Source: Dorea sp. (lineage in GTDB: Bacteria; Bacillota_A; Clostridia; Lachnospirales; Lachnospiraceae). Taken from it: a stretch of DNA of 20,320 bases. Shown here piece after piece: positions 1-7,519 of the stretch. The notes beneath the pieces were generated by a model. That model ran no database searches. It worked only from the letters and a program-made list of their open reading frames with translations, and was not told the DNA's origin. The position numbers and the translations under genes were made by a program. How positions within the stretch are numbered: the first letter of the stretch is position 1; every line of letters starts with the position of its first letter. The stretch spans positions 1 to 20,320 of the forward strand of contig JAEDLC010000024.1 in NCBI GenBank assembly GCA_016295505.1, written 5' to 3'.

Positions 1-2
1 GT

Positions 3-275
3 TCTAAACAGTACAGAGTTGCAAAACAGTCTGTTATGAGAGCTCTTACATCTTCTTATGCAGGAAGAAAGCAGCGTAAACGTCAGATGCGTCAGTTATG
101 GATTGCACGTATCAATGCTGCAGCAAGAATGAATGGACTTTCTTACAGCAAGTTCATGCATGGATTAAAGCTTGCAAATATCGATATCAACAGAAAGATG
201 CTTGCAGAGATGGCAGTAAACGATGCAGAAGGATTTGCAGCGCTTGCTGAGACAGCTAAGGCTAAATTAGCTTAA
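3..275 (+). CDS. rplT: 50S ribosomal protein L20, 3' part (5' end outside window)
   Basis: L20 binds 23S rRNA early in assembly of the large ribosomal subunit. The frame is open from the first bases of the window and reads SKQYRVAKQSV followed by MRALTSSYAGRKQRKRQMRQ, which is the middle of L20. It continues through the family-typical LWIARINAAAR and YSKFMHGLKLANI segments to a TAA stop at 273-275. About 90 residues are visible against a usual 115-120, so roughly the first 27 residues lie upstream of the window. The ATG at position 36 is an internal methionine, not the start. L20 is normally the last gene of infC-rpmI-rplT, and the terminator directly downstream agrees with that. Identity is essentially certain. 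Confidence 0.97.
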   Translation, partial: SKQYRVAKQSVMRALTSSYAGRKQRKRQMRQLWIARINAAARMNGLSYSKFMHGLKLANIDINRKMLAEMAVNDAEGFAALAETAKAKLA

Positions 276-300
276 TTGTTTCCTGAAAGATATTAGAAGA

Positions 301-352
301 GGATTGTTGCAAAATAGAGAGTACATCTTTATTTTGCAGTGGTCCTTTTTTT
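301..352 (+). terminator. Rho-independent terminator of the rplT operon
   Basis: A 15-bp stem (301-315 with 331-345), counting several G-U wobbles, is followed by seven T residues at 346-352. The left arm shares the string GGATTGTTGCAAAATA with the hairpin at 10407-10444. Confidence 0.85.
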
Positions 353-362
353 ATTGTTTCCA

Positions 363-391
363 TTTTCATTTAAATGTAATTATGATACAAT
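363..391 (+). promoter_or_regulatory. Possible promoter of the xpaC-telA operon
   Basis: TACAAT at 386-391 could be a -10 box, with a weak -35 (TTTTCA, 363-368) 17 bp upstream. An alternative -10 is TATGAT at 381-386. It lies after the rplT terminator and about 50 bases before the next start codon. The -35 match is poor, so the assignment is tentative. Confidence 0.4.
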
Positions 392-439
392 CAATTTATC
401 TGTAGCATAAAAGGTATAACGGAAGGATAAGACAACAAG

Positions 440-1657
440 ATGGTGAATCAGGATTGGGAAAAACTGGGCGAGACGATTCGAAATACAGTACAGGATGCGA
501 TTGATTCTCAGAATTTTGAACAGTTGAATCAGACAATTACAAATACAATAAACAGCGCAGTGGATGGCTTTACCCAGGGAATGAAAACAGCCGGAAAACA
601 GTGGACGCGGTCATGCGGGGAACAGCCGGTTGCTCAGAAATGCCAGATGAAGCCGAAGACACAGCTGTACCGGAAAACTGTCTCTTTGAAAGTGTGGGGA
701 TATGTGTCCATGATCACGGGAGGACTTCTGGGTCTGTCGTTTCTGCTGATGCTGGCAGTGATGATCATACATACTCTTTTAGCAGGGGTCGGCAATATAT
801 ACAGTAGTATTCTGCTCCTTGCAGGTTTTATGGTCATCAGTGTGACAGGGGGAATCATTGCAGGAAAGGGCTTTTCAAGTATTGACAGGGCCAGCCGTTT
901 TGAGGAATATGTTCGGAAGATCGGATGCAGGGAGTATTGCAATATCAGAGAACTTGCGGACGGAATCGGGAAAAAAAGTAAATATGTGGTAAAAGACCTG
1001 GAGTATATGATAAAGAAAGGGTGGTTCCGGGAGGGACATCTGGATGCAGACAAGGCATGCCTTATTGTTTCGGATGAGATGTATGACCAGTATACGAGAC
1101 TTCGAAAGGAACGCATGCAGGCGGAACGAGAAGAAGAAGAACAGCGGATCAGAATACAAAAGCAGCAGAAAGCACAGGAGAAGGAAAGACAAAAAGAGAA
1201 GATGGAATACGAGAAACTCGCTCCACAGATCCGGCTGGTGCTGGAAGAGGGCGATGCATATATTCGTAAAATACATGAATGTAATGACGCGATCCCGGGA
1301 GAAGAGATATCAGCAAAGATTTCCCATATGGAACTGCTGGTAGACAGGATCTTTGACAGAATCGAGCAGAGTCCGGAGTCGGTAAAGGATATCCGGAGAC
1401 TGATGGAATATTATCTTCCGACGACTGTGAGGCTGTTAGAGGCGTATCAGGAACTGGATTCACAGCCTGTTGACGGCGAAAATATCCGTTCGTCCAAAGC
1501 AGAGATCGAAGCGACGCTGGATACGTTAAATCTTGCGTTTGAGAAATTGCTGGATGATCTGTTTCAGGATACAGCATGGGATGTATCTTCCGATATATCT
1601 GTGCTGCGTACCATGCTGGCACAGGAAGGTCTGACTGAAAATGAATGGGGAAAATAG
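440..1657 (+). CDS. XpaC-family membrane protein (5-bromo-4-chloroindolyl phosphate hydrolysis family)
   Basis: The 405-residue protein belongs to the XpaC family, whose name comes from a hydrolysis phenotype and whose molecular role is not settled. Residues 1-55 are polar and probably helical. Two hydrophobic segments at about 86-110 and 121-141 should span the membrane. Residues 155-205 (NIRELADGIGKKSKYVVKDL and following) look like a winged-helix fold. Residues 218-262 are a highly charged coiled coil, and the C-terminal third carries the family-like YLPTTVRLLEAYQELD. The start at 440 has an upstream GGAAGGA with a rather long spacing of about 12 bases. It sits 13 bp ahead of telA, and this pairing recurs across Firmicutes, so the products probably act together at the envelope. 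The family call is fairly sure; no enzymatic function should be inferred. Confidence 0.8.
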   Translation: MVNQDWEKLGETIRNTVQDAIDSQNFEQLNQTITNTINSAVDGFTQGMKTAGKQWTRSCGEQPVAQKCQMKPKTQLYRKTVSLKVWGYVSMITGGLLGLSFLLMLAVMIIHTLLAGVGNIYSSILLLAGFMVISVTGGIIAGKGFSSIDRASRFEEYVRKIGCREYCNIRELADGIGKKSKYVVKDLEYMIKKGWFREGHLDADKACLIVSDEMYDQYTRLRKERMQAEREEEEQRIRIQKQQKAQEKERQKEKMEYEKLAPQIRLVLEEGDAYIRKIHECNDAIPGEEISAKISHMELLVDRIFDRIEQSPESVKDIRRLMEYYLPTTVRLLEAYQELDSQPVDGENIRSSKAEIEATLDTLNLAFEKLLDDLFQDTAWDVSSDISVLRTMLAQEGLTENEWGK

Positions 1658-1670
1658 AGGAGAGAAGATT

Positions 1671-2720
1671 ATGAATGATGAATTAAAGGAATTTGATGAA
1701 TCCATGCTGTCTGAAAAAGAGAGACAGACGGTCGATGAATTTGCCCGCCAGATCGATCTGACCAATTCTACGGTGATTCTGCAGTATGGAGCAGGAACTC
1801 AGATGAAGATGGCAGATTTTTCTGAAAAGGCTCTGGAAAATGTAAGAACAAAAGATCTTGGAGAGGTTGGAGACCTGCTTTCCGGTGTTGTGAAAGAATT
1901 GAAGAGCTTTGATGAGGAGGAAGAGAAGGGACTTTTCGGAATTTTTAAAAAATCATCAAACAGGCTTCAGAGTATGAAAGCGAAATATGCAAAGGCAGAA
2001 ACCAATATCGATGAGATCTGTAAGATGCTGGAAAAACAGCAGGTACAGCTTTTAAAAGATATTGCGCTGCTGGACAAGATGTATGAACTGAATCTGACTT
2101 ATTTTAAGGAATTGTCCATGTATATTCTGGCAGGGAAAAAGAAGCTTTATGAGATAAGAACAGAAGAGATTCCAAAACTTCTTGAAAAAGCCCGCCAGAC
2201 CGGCCTTGCGGAAGATGCACAGGCTGCAAAGGATCTGGACGGCATGTGCAATCGTTTTGAGAAGAAGATTCATGATCTGGAACTGACCAGAACCGTTTCT
2301 CTGCAGACTGCCCCGCAGATCCGGCTGGTGCAGAGTAATGATACCCTTATGGTGGAAAAGATACAGTCTACAGTGGTGAATACCATCCCTCTCTGGAAGA
2401 GTCAGATCGTACTGGCTCTTGGAGTAGAGCATTCCGCACAGGCTGCCGAGGCGCAGCGTCAGGTGACAGACATGACCAACGAACTGTTGATGAAGAATGC
2501 GCAGAAGCTGCAGATGGCTACAGTAGATACTGCGAAAGAATCTGAACGGGGAGTGGTCGAGATCGAGACTTTGAAGCATACAAATGAGACATTGATCACA
2601 ACCTTTGACGAGGTCATGAAGATTCAGCAGGAGGGACGTCAGAAACGGGCAGAAGCTGAGAAAGAGATGCTTCGTCTTGAGGAAGAATTGAAGAGAAAGC
2701 TCCTGCAAATTCAGAATTAA
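1671..2720 (+). CDS. telA: TelA/toxic anion resistance family protein
   Basis: This 349-residue, mostly helical and coiled-coil cytoplasmic protein matches the TelA family, linked to tellurite and other toxic-anion or cell-envelope stress phenotypes. Its biochemical activity is not established. Family-like stretches include LKSFDEEEEKGLFGIFKK (about 80-97), an acidic and helical middle, TAPQIRLVQSND, and WKSQIVLALGVEHSAQAAEA, followed by a long charged C-terminal coiled coil. The ATG at 1671 is preferred over the in-frame ATG at 1641 because GAGGAGAGAAG lies just upstream of it and the earlier start would overlap xpaC. The 13-bp gap to xpaC implies cotranscription. No terminator separates its stop from the T-box promoter four bases later. 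Confidence 0.85.
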   Translation: MNDELKEFDESMLSEKERQTVDEFARQIDLTNSTVILQYGAGTQMKMADFSEKALENVRTKDLGEVGDLLSGVVKELKSFDEEEEKGLFGIFKKSSNRLQSMKAKYAKAETNIDEICKMLEKQQVQLLKDIALLDKMYELNLTYFKELSMYILAGKKKLYEIRTEEIPKLLEKARQTGLAEDAQAAKDLDGMCNRFEKKIHDLELTRTVSLQTAPQIRLVQSNDTLMVEKIQSTVVNTIPLWKSQIVLALGVEHSAQAAEAQRQVTDMTNELLMKNAQKLQMATVDTAKESERGVVEIETLKHTNETLITTFDEVMKIQQEGRQKRAEAEKEMLRLEEELKRKLLQIQN

Positions 2721-2723
2721 AAC

Positions 2724-2752
2724 TTGACAATGATAATTCACTGTGGTAAAGT
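2724..2752 (+). promoter_or_regulatory. Consensus sigma-A promoter for the T-box/trpB2 unit
   Basis: A perfect -35 (TTGACA, 2724-2729) is followed after 17 bp by TAAAGT (2747-2752). Transcription should begin near 2759, at the start of the T-box leader. Confidence 0.85.
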
Positions 2753-2758
2753 GTTATC

Positions 2759-3057
2759 AAACCGATGAGGAAGAGTAAGTACTTATGGATATTTGCTTCA
2801 CAGAGAGTTGCAGACGGTGGGATTGCAGCAGGTCAAAGCTATAGGGAATGGACTTCCGAGGGCAAACTGAAATGTAGACCATGCAGAACAGAGTAAGTAA
2901 GCCGGAGAGGGTACTCCGTTAACAAAGTCCGCGTATGGCAGTACGCATGAGAGGGTATATGAACAGGATGATATACCAAGCCGGGTGGCACCGCAGGAGT
3001 TGATAATATTACTCTTGTCCCTGCAATAGTGATTGTATGGGATAAGGGTATTTTTTA
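2759..3057 (+). promoter_or_regulatory. T-box riboswitch, tRNA-Trp specific (specifier UGG)
   Basis: This leader senses uncharged tRNA and lets transcription proceed to trpB2 during tryptophan starvation. The T-box core GGTGGCACCGC lies at 2984-2994. The antiterminator can be drawn in full: GGG 2983-2985 pairs with CCC 3019-3021, the TGGCACC bulge follows, and 2993-3000 pairs with 3011-3018 around loop TGATAATATT. The competing terminator pairs 3014-3027 with about 3033-3047 and is followed by TATTTTTT. In stem I the context GGGAATGGACTTCCGAGG places TGG at 2849-2851 in the specifier position, meaning tRNA-Trp. The bulge TGGC can pair with a GCCA acceptor end, the form expected for bacterial tRNA-Trp. 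The downstream tryptophan gene agrees. Confidence 0.93.
3012..3057 (+). terminator. Regulated terminator hairpin of the T-box leader
   Basis: The left arm at about 3014-3027 and the right arm at about 3033-3047 form a stem with one bulge and a G-U pair, followed by a T-rich tail from 3049. The left arm overlaps the strand needed for the antiterminator, so the two are mutually exclusive. Confidence 0.85.
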
Positions 3058-3128
3058 TTTATGGAAAAATGAATCTATAATAAAAAATCCCATGTCCCGA
3101 GAGTTTTCAATGAAAGGAGATCAAAATA

Positions 3129-4523
3129 ATGAAAGATCAGAAAGACAAAAACATTCCTTATAAGATTTACCTCGAAGAGAACGAGATGCCAAAGGCATGG
3201 TATAATGTACGTGCAGATATGAAGAATAAGCCTGCACCGCTTTTGAATCCGGGAACATTAGAGCCGATGACAGCACAGGAACTGTCCGGAGTATTTTGTG
3301 AAGAGCTTGTTCAGCAGGAATTGAATAACGATGACAGATATATTGCTATCCCACAGGAAATTCAGGACTTTTATAAGATGTATCGTCCGGCACCGCTCGT
3401 AAGAGCATATTGTCTGGAAGAAAAATTACAGACACCTGCAAAGATTTATTACAAATTTGAAGGAAATAATACCAGTGGAAGTCATAAATTGAATTCAGCG
3501 ATCGCACAGGCTTATTATGCAAAGAAGCAGGGACTGAAGGGTGTGACGACAGAAACGGGAGCCGGACAGTGGGGAACTGCACTTTCCATGGCATGTTCTT
3601 ATCTGGATCTGGACTGTAAAGTGTTTATGGTGAAGTGTTCCTATGAACAGAAGCCATTCAGACGTGAAGTAATGCGAACATATGGAGCAAGCGTGACACC
3701 GTCACCTTCGACAGAGACTGAGATTGGAAAGAAGATTCTGGCAGAACATCCGGGTACAACCGGAAGTCTGGGATGTGCGATCTCGGAAGCGGTAGAGGTA
3801 GCGACCAGTACGGAAGGGTACAGATATGTTCTGGGAAGTGTATTAAATCAGGTATTACTTCACCAGTCTGTGATAGGTGCGGAAGCAAAAGCAGCAATGG
3901 ATAAGTATGGAATCAAGCCGGATATCATTATCGGATGTGCAGGCGGTGGATCAAACCTCGGCGGACTGATTTCTCCGTTTATGGGAGAAAAACTGAGAGG
4001 AGAAGCAGATTATCAGTTTATCGCGGTAGAGCCGGCATCTTGTCCGAGTCTTACCAGAGGCGTATATGCATATGATTTCTGCGATACCGGTATGGTATGC
4101 CCGCTGGCTAAGATGTATACACTTGGAAGTGGGTTTATTCCGTCACCGAACCACGCAGGAGGTCTCCGGTATCATGGTATGAGTTCTATACTGTCACAGT
4201 TATATGCTGATGGATATATGGAGGCAAGAAGTGTGGAACAGACGGAAGTGTTTAAAGCGGCAGAGCAGTTTGCAAGAGTGGAAGGCATTCTTCCGGCGCC
4301 GGAAAGCAGTCATGCGATCAAGGTGGCAATTGATGAGGCTATGAAATGTAAAGAGACTGGAGAAGAGAAGACGATTCTGTTTGGTCTGACAGGTACCGGA
4401 TATTTTGATATGGTTGCTTATGAAAAGTTCCATAATGGTGAGATGAAAGATTACATTCCGACAGATGCAGATCTGAAGGTCGGATTTGACGGAATTCCGA
4501 GATTTCCGGGGAATATGGAATAA
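3129..4523 (+). CDS. trpB2: TrpB2-type tryptophan synthase beta chain (PLP enzyme)
   Basis: This PLP enzyme should join indole and L-serine to give L-tryptophan. At 464 residues it is longer than TrpB1 (about 400), and the extra N-terminal region is typical of the stand-alone TrpB2 class. GSHKLNSA puts the Schiff-base lysine at Lys120. GAGQWG spans 144-149, where TrpB1 usually has GAGQHG. YEQKPFRR is at 172-179 and the PLP phosphate loop GGGSN at 272-276. AAAGGAGA-like sequence lies about eight bases before the ATG. No trpA, trpE or other trp gene is nearby, so it cannot draw on indole channelled from an adjacent alpha subunit. Salvage of free indole is the usual proposal for this class. The tryptophan T-box upstream independently supports the substrate. 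Confidence 0.93.
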   Translation: MKDQKDKNIPYKIYLEENEMPKAWYNVRADMKNKPAPLLNPGTLEPMTAQELSGVFCEELVQQELNNDDRYIAIPQEIQDFYKMYRPAPLVRAYCLEEKLQTPAKIYYKFEGNNTSGSHKLNSAIAQAYYAKKQGLKGVTTETGAGQWGTALSMACSYLDLDCKVFMVKCSYEQKPFRREVMRTYGASVTPSPSTETEIGKKILAEHPGTTGSLGCAISEAVEVATSTEGYRYVLGSVLNQVLLHQSVIGAEAKAAMDKYGIKPDIIIGCAGGGSNLGGLISPFMGEKLRGEADYQFIAVEPASCPSLTRGVYAYDFCDTGMVCPLAKMYTLGSGFIPSPNHAGGLRYHGMSSILSQLYADGYMEARSVEQTEVFKAAEQFARVEGILPAPESSHAIKVAIDEAMKCKETGEEKTILFGLTGTGYFDMVAYEKFHNGEMKDYIPTDADLKVGFDGIPRFPGNME

Positions 4524-4531
4524 ATTATGAA

Positions 4532-4557
4532 GAAAAAGAGGCAATAGCCTCTTTTTC
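4532..4557 (+). terminator. Terminator-like hairpin after trpB2
   Basis: A perfect 11-bp stem (4532-4542 with 4547-4557) encloses loop AATA. The T-run is inside the right arm (CTCTTTTTC), so termination may be partial and some transcripts may reach the next gene. Confidence 0.65.
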
Positions 4558-4577
4558 CATATGGAGAGGAGTATCTT

Positions 4578-5117
4578 ATGAATGTATTGATAGTAGTTGA
4601 TATGCAGAATGATTTTATCGATGGAGCACTGGGAACAAAAGAAGCAGTATCGATCGTACCAAAGGTTGTGGAAAAGATAAAAACTTTCGATGGAAGAGTG
4701 ATGTATACCCGGGATACACATGGGGAAAATTATATGGATACACAGGAGGGAAGAAATCTTCCGGTAAAACATTGTATCCGGGGATCTGCAGGATGGGAAA
4801 TACATCCGGAGATTGACGCACTTCGAAAAGAAGAACCGATTGATAAACCGACATTTGGGAGCAGATACCTGGGAGCATTACTGTGTGCATATGATGAAGA
4901 TCTGAGAAAGCAGGGGAAGACGGGAGTAGAGTCGGTTACTCTGATCGGTCTGTGTACGGATATCTGTGTGATCTCTAACGCAATGCTCGTAAAAGCGTTT
5001 CTTCCGGAGGTGCCTGTCATGGTAGATGCGTCCTGTTGTGCCGGTGTCACGCCGCAGAGTCATGAGAATGCGTTGAATGCGATGGAAATATGTCAGATTC
5101 AGGTGCTGAACCGATAA
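4578..5117 (+). CDS. Isochorismatase-family cysteine hydrolase (nicotinamidase-like)
   Basis: The 179-residue protein has the alpha/beta cysteine hydrolase fold shared by nicotinamidases and isochorismatases. The catalytic triad is visible as Asp8 (VVDMQNDF), Lys90 (DKPTFGS) and Cys130 (GLCTDICV). Asp46 and His48 (TRDTH) with His65 match the metal-binding positions of nicotinamidases, which makes deamidation of nicotinamide to nicotinate the leading guess; other amide substrates are possible. GGAGAGGAG lies about seven bases before the ATG. It follows trpB2 by 54 bp across a weak hairpin, so it may have readthrough expression. I found no NAD-salvage gene nearby that would settle the substrate. 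Confidence 0.85.
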   Translation: MNVLIVVDMQNDFIDGALGTKEAVSIVPKVVEKIKTFDGRVMYTRDTHGENYMDTQEGRNLPVKHCIRGSAGWEIHPEIDALRKEEPIDKPTFGSRYLGALLCAYDEDLRKQGKTGVESVTLIGLCTDICVISNAMLVKAFLPEVPVMVDASCCAGVTPQSHENALNAMEICQIQVLNR

Positions 5118-5120
5118 ATA

Positions 5121-5156
5121 TCCCGTGCAGATCAGAGACTGGAGAACTGCACGGGA
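5121..5156. terminator. Intergenic hairpin between convergent genes (possible bidirectional terminator)
   Basis: A perfect 10-bp GC-rich stem (5121-5130 with 5147-5156) has a 16-base loop. It lies between the hydrolase stop and the convergent luxS stop. There is no T-tract on either side, so it is not a standard intrinsic terminator. Confidence 0.4.
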
Positions 5157-5177
5157 CCGGTCCGGTAAATTCTGAGA

Positions 5178-5657
5178 TTATTCCGGATAGATGAGCTGCT
5201 TTTCTGTGATGTGTTCCAGGACTTCGTCCAGATATTTGCGTGCAAGATATCTTGCCATCGGGAGGTTCATGTCGAGGTAATTGCCACAGTCTTTTGGGCT
5301 TGCACCAGGCACTTCATCGTCAAATTCAGCGATGAAAGTGAACATTTCAATCATAAGCGGTACAATATCTCTGGATTCATAAGATCCGGAAAGAAGCAGA
5401 TAGAACCCGGTGCGGCACCCCATTGGTCCGAAGTAGATCGTTTTGTCGGCATAATCTTTATGATTGCGTAAAAATGTCGCTGCAAGATGTTCAATCGTGT
5501 GTACTTCTGCAGTATTCATAACGGGTTCATCATTAGGACTGGTCATACGCAGATCGAAAGTGGTGATCGGGTGCCCTTCCACGTAGTCAACGCGGGATAC
5601 ATAGACTCCCGGCACCAGACGCAGGTGGTCTATTGTAAAGCTTGTAATTTTTTCCAT
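5178..5657 (-). CDS. luxS: S-ribosylhomocysteine lyase LuxS
   Basis: LuxS cleaves S-ribosylhomocysteine to homocysteine and DPD, the precursor of autoinducer-2, within the activated methyl cycle. The 159-residue length is normal for the family. Metal ligands are His53 and His57 (HTIEH, with Glu56 between) and Cys124 (GASPKDCGNYLDMNL). The catalytic Cys81 lies in GPMGCRTGFY. An AAGGAG sequence precedes the ATG on the minus strand. The gene is monocistronic and convergent with the hydrolase gene. The usual partner for the preceding step (Pfs/MTAN nucleosidase) is not in this window. Confidence 0.97.
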   Translation of the reverse strand: MEKITSFTIDHLRLVPGVYVSRVDYVEGHPITTFDLRMTSPNDEPVMNTAEVHTIEHLAATFLRNHKDYADKTIYFGPMGCRTGFYLLLSGSYESRDIVPLMIEMFTFIAEFDDEVPGASPKDCGNYLDMNLPMARYLARKYLDEVLEHITEKQLIYPE

Positions 5658-5716
5658 ATTGATACACTCCTTTTTCTATTCCTGAACAATATAGTATTGT
5701 GGATGAATTGTAATTA

Positions 5717-5745
5717 ATTATAGCATTTTTAAATTAAAATTACTA
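5717..5745 (-). promoter_or_regulatory. Extended -10 promoter of luxS
   Basis: On the minus strand TGCTATAAT (TATAAT at 5717-5722, preceded by TGC) forms an extended -10. The -35 region about 17 bp upstream (TAGTAA, 5740-5745) is weak. Confidence 0.65.
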
Positions 5746-5761
5746 TAAAAACACAGGAAGG

Positions 5762-5772
5762 TGTGCTATACT
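5762..5772 (+). promoter_or_regulatory. Extended -10 promoter of the phosphatase-trpS operon
   Basis: TGTGCTATACT gives an extended -10 (TATACT at 5767-5772 with TG two bases upstream). No good -35 is seen. GGAGGAGC follows before the start codon at 5801. Confidence 0.65.
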
Positions 5773-5800
5773 AACAGGGTACGTTTTAAGGAGGAGCAAT

Positions 5801-6445
5801 ATGAAGCTATATATTGTAAGACATGGAGAAACTGACTGGAATAAAAGCAGAAGAATTCAGGGGCAGGTGGATATTCCTCTGAATGAATTCGGAAAAAGTC
5901 TGGCTAGAAAGACAGCAAAAGGACTGCAGAATGTCAGATTTGATTACTGTATATCAAGTCCTCTGTGCAGAGCAAGAGAAACTGCCAGATTGATACTGGA
6001 AGGAAGAGACGTTCCGATCTTAGAAGACGATAGGATCATGGAGATGGCATTTGGGGATTATGAAGGAAAAAGCCTCGAAAAATCCAGATGTGAGCTCCCG
6101 GATGAATTCCAGAAGTTTTTTACTGATCCGGAAAACTTTGTGCCGGCAAATGGAGGAGAGTCTTTTGCGGATCTGAAGAAGAGAACCGGTGAATTTCTGG
6201 GGGATCTTATTCACAAAAAAGAGTTTGAACAATGCAATATTCTGATTGCAACTCATGGTGCGGCCCTGGCGGGTATGCTTAATAATATAAAACACCTGTC
6301 GCTGAAGGAGTACTGGGGACAGGGAGTACATAAGAACTGTGCGGTGACCGAGGTACAGGTGACAGGCAATGATATGAAAATATTATCAGAAAATGTCGTA
6401 TATTATGATGATGAAGTGGAAGACTGGGATGCACAGGTCCGTTAA
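5801..6445 (+). CDS. Histidine phosphatase (phosphoglycerate mutase-like) family protein
   Basis: The 214-residue protein has the histidine phosphatase fold. The phosphate pocket is visible as RHGET (Arg7, His8 the phosphorylated residue, Glu10), SSPLCRARETA with Arg57, an acid/base candidate Glu81 in EMAFGDYEG, and His152 in ATHGA. The family includes cofactor-dependent phosphoglycerate mutases and many phosphatases on small phosphorylated metabolites. Length and an irregular C-terminus suggest a phosphatase rather than a true mutase, but the substrate cannot be read from the sequence. A strong GGAGGAG site precedes the ATG. It is the first gene of an apparent three-gene operon, 47 bp ahead of trpS. 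Confidence 0.9.
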   Translation: MKLYIVRHGETDWNKSRRIQGQVDIPLNEFGKSLARKTAKGLQNVRFDYCISSPLCRARETARLILEGRDVPILEDDRIMEMAFGDYEGKSLEKSRCELPDEFQKFFTDPENFVPANGGESFADLKKRTGEFLGDLIHKKEFEQCNILIATHGAALAGMLNNIKHLSLKEYWGQGVHKNCAVTEVQVTGNDMKILSENVVYYDDEVEDWDAQVR

Positions 6446-6492
6446 TTCAATGGTATGCAGAACGCATCATAGACTGAAGGAGGAGATTAAAA

Positions 6493-7497
6493 ATGATAAA
6501 TGATAAAAAAGTATTATTCAGCGGTATGCAGGCAACAGGTAATCTGACTCTGGGTAATTACCTCGGAGCTTTAAAGAACTGGGTTAAACTCAGTGATGAG
6601 TATGAATGTTTTTACAGTGTTGTAGACATGCATTCCATCACGGTGAGACAGGATCCGGCTACTCTGAGAAAAAGAGCCAGAGCTTTACTCACTCTGTATA
6701 TTGCAGCAGGACTGGATCCGGAGAAAAACTGTATTTATTACCAGTCTCATGTGTCCGGACATGCAGAACTTGCATGGATCCTCAATTGCTTTACTTATAT
6801 GGGAGAACTGAACCGTATGACACAGTTCAAAGATAAGTCAGCCAAGCATGCAGATAATATCAATGCAGGACTTTTTACCTATCCGGTACTGATGGCCGCA
6901 GATATTCTGTTATACCAGGCAGATGTTGTTCCGGTCGGAATTGATCAGATGCAGCATCTGGAACTTACCAGAGATATTGCGGAGAGATTTAATAATATTT
7001 ATGGAAATGTCTTTACTATTCCGGAAGCCTATGTGGGAAAAGTGGGGGCTAAGATCATGAGTCTTCAGGATCCAATGAAAAAAATGTCCAAGTCTGATGA
7101 AAATCCGAATGCAAGTATTTATCTTATGGATGATCCGGATACGATTCTCAGAAAGTGTAAACGTGCAGTGACCGATTCTGAAGCACAGATTCTGTATCGG
7201 GATGAACAGCCGGGAGTTAAGAATCTGATTGATATCTACAGTGCATGTACCGGAAAAGCGCCGGAAGATGTAGTGAAAGAATTTGACGGAAAAGGTTATG
7301 GTGACTTTAAGATGGCTGTCGGTGAGGCCGTTGTATCTGTTCTGAAACCGCTGCAGGATGAAGTGGCGAGACTGGAAAAGGATAAAGCTTATATTGACGG
7401 AATCATTAAGAACAATGCAGAGAAGGCGAATTATTATGCAACAAAGACCTTGCGTAAGGTACAGAAAAAAGTAGGTTTCCCGGAGAGAATCCGTTAG
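6493..7497 (+). CDS. trpS: Tryptophan--tRNA ligase
   Basis: TrpS charges tRNA-Trp with tryptophan. The 334-residue length is standard for a bacterial enzyme. The class I HIGH-like signature is TGNLTLGN (15-22). The tryptophan/tyrosine subgroup block YPVLMAADILLYQADVVPVG continues into DQMQHLELTRD (151-161). The KMSKS loop is exact at 197-201. GAAGGAGGAG precedes the ATG. No T-box lies in the short gap before it, so unlike trpB2 it does not appear to be under tRNA-Trp control here. Expression probably comes from the promoter before the phosphatase gene. Confidence 0.97.
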   Translation: MINDKKVLFSGMQATGNLTLGNYLGALKNWVKLSDEYECFYSVVDMHSITVRQDPATLRKRARALLTLYIAAGLDPEKNCIYYQSHVSGHAELAWILNCFTYMGELNRMTQFKDKSAKHADNINAGLFTYPVLMAADILLYQADVVPVGIDQMQHLELTRDIAERFNNIYGNVFTIPEAYVGKVGAKIMSLQDPMKKMSKSDENPNASIYLMDDPDTILRKCKRAVTDSEAQILYRDEQPGVKNLIDIYSACTGKAPEDVVKEFDGKGYGDFKMAVGEAVVSVLKPLQDEVARLEKDKAYIDGIIKNNAEKANYYATKTLRKVQKKVGFPERIR

Positions 7498-7519
7498 TAG
7501 TGGAATAGGAGGTGCGCCC

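Noticed and set aside
590..680. Possible frameshift in the XpaC N-terminal region
   Set aside because: A second frame is open here, but the main frame runs uninterrupted into the expected membrane helices and family C-terminus. The low-complexity N-terminus is simply poorly conserved.
634..1622. Long minus-strand open frames across the xpaC gene
   Set aside because: They mirror a well-supported plus-strand gene, have no ribosome binding sites, and their residue content is typical of antisense reading.
3129..4523. TrpB as part of a tryptophan biosynthetic operon
   Set aside because: No trpA or other trp biosynthetic gene flanks it, and its length and GAGQWG motif match the stand-alone TrpB2 class.
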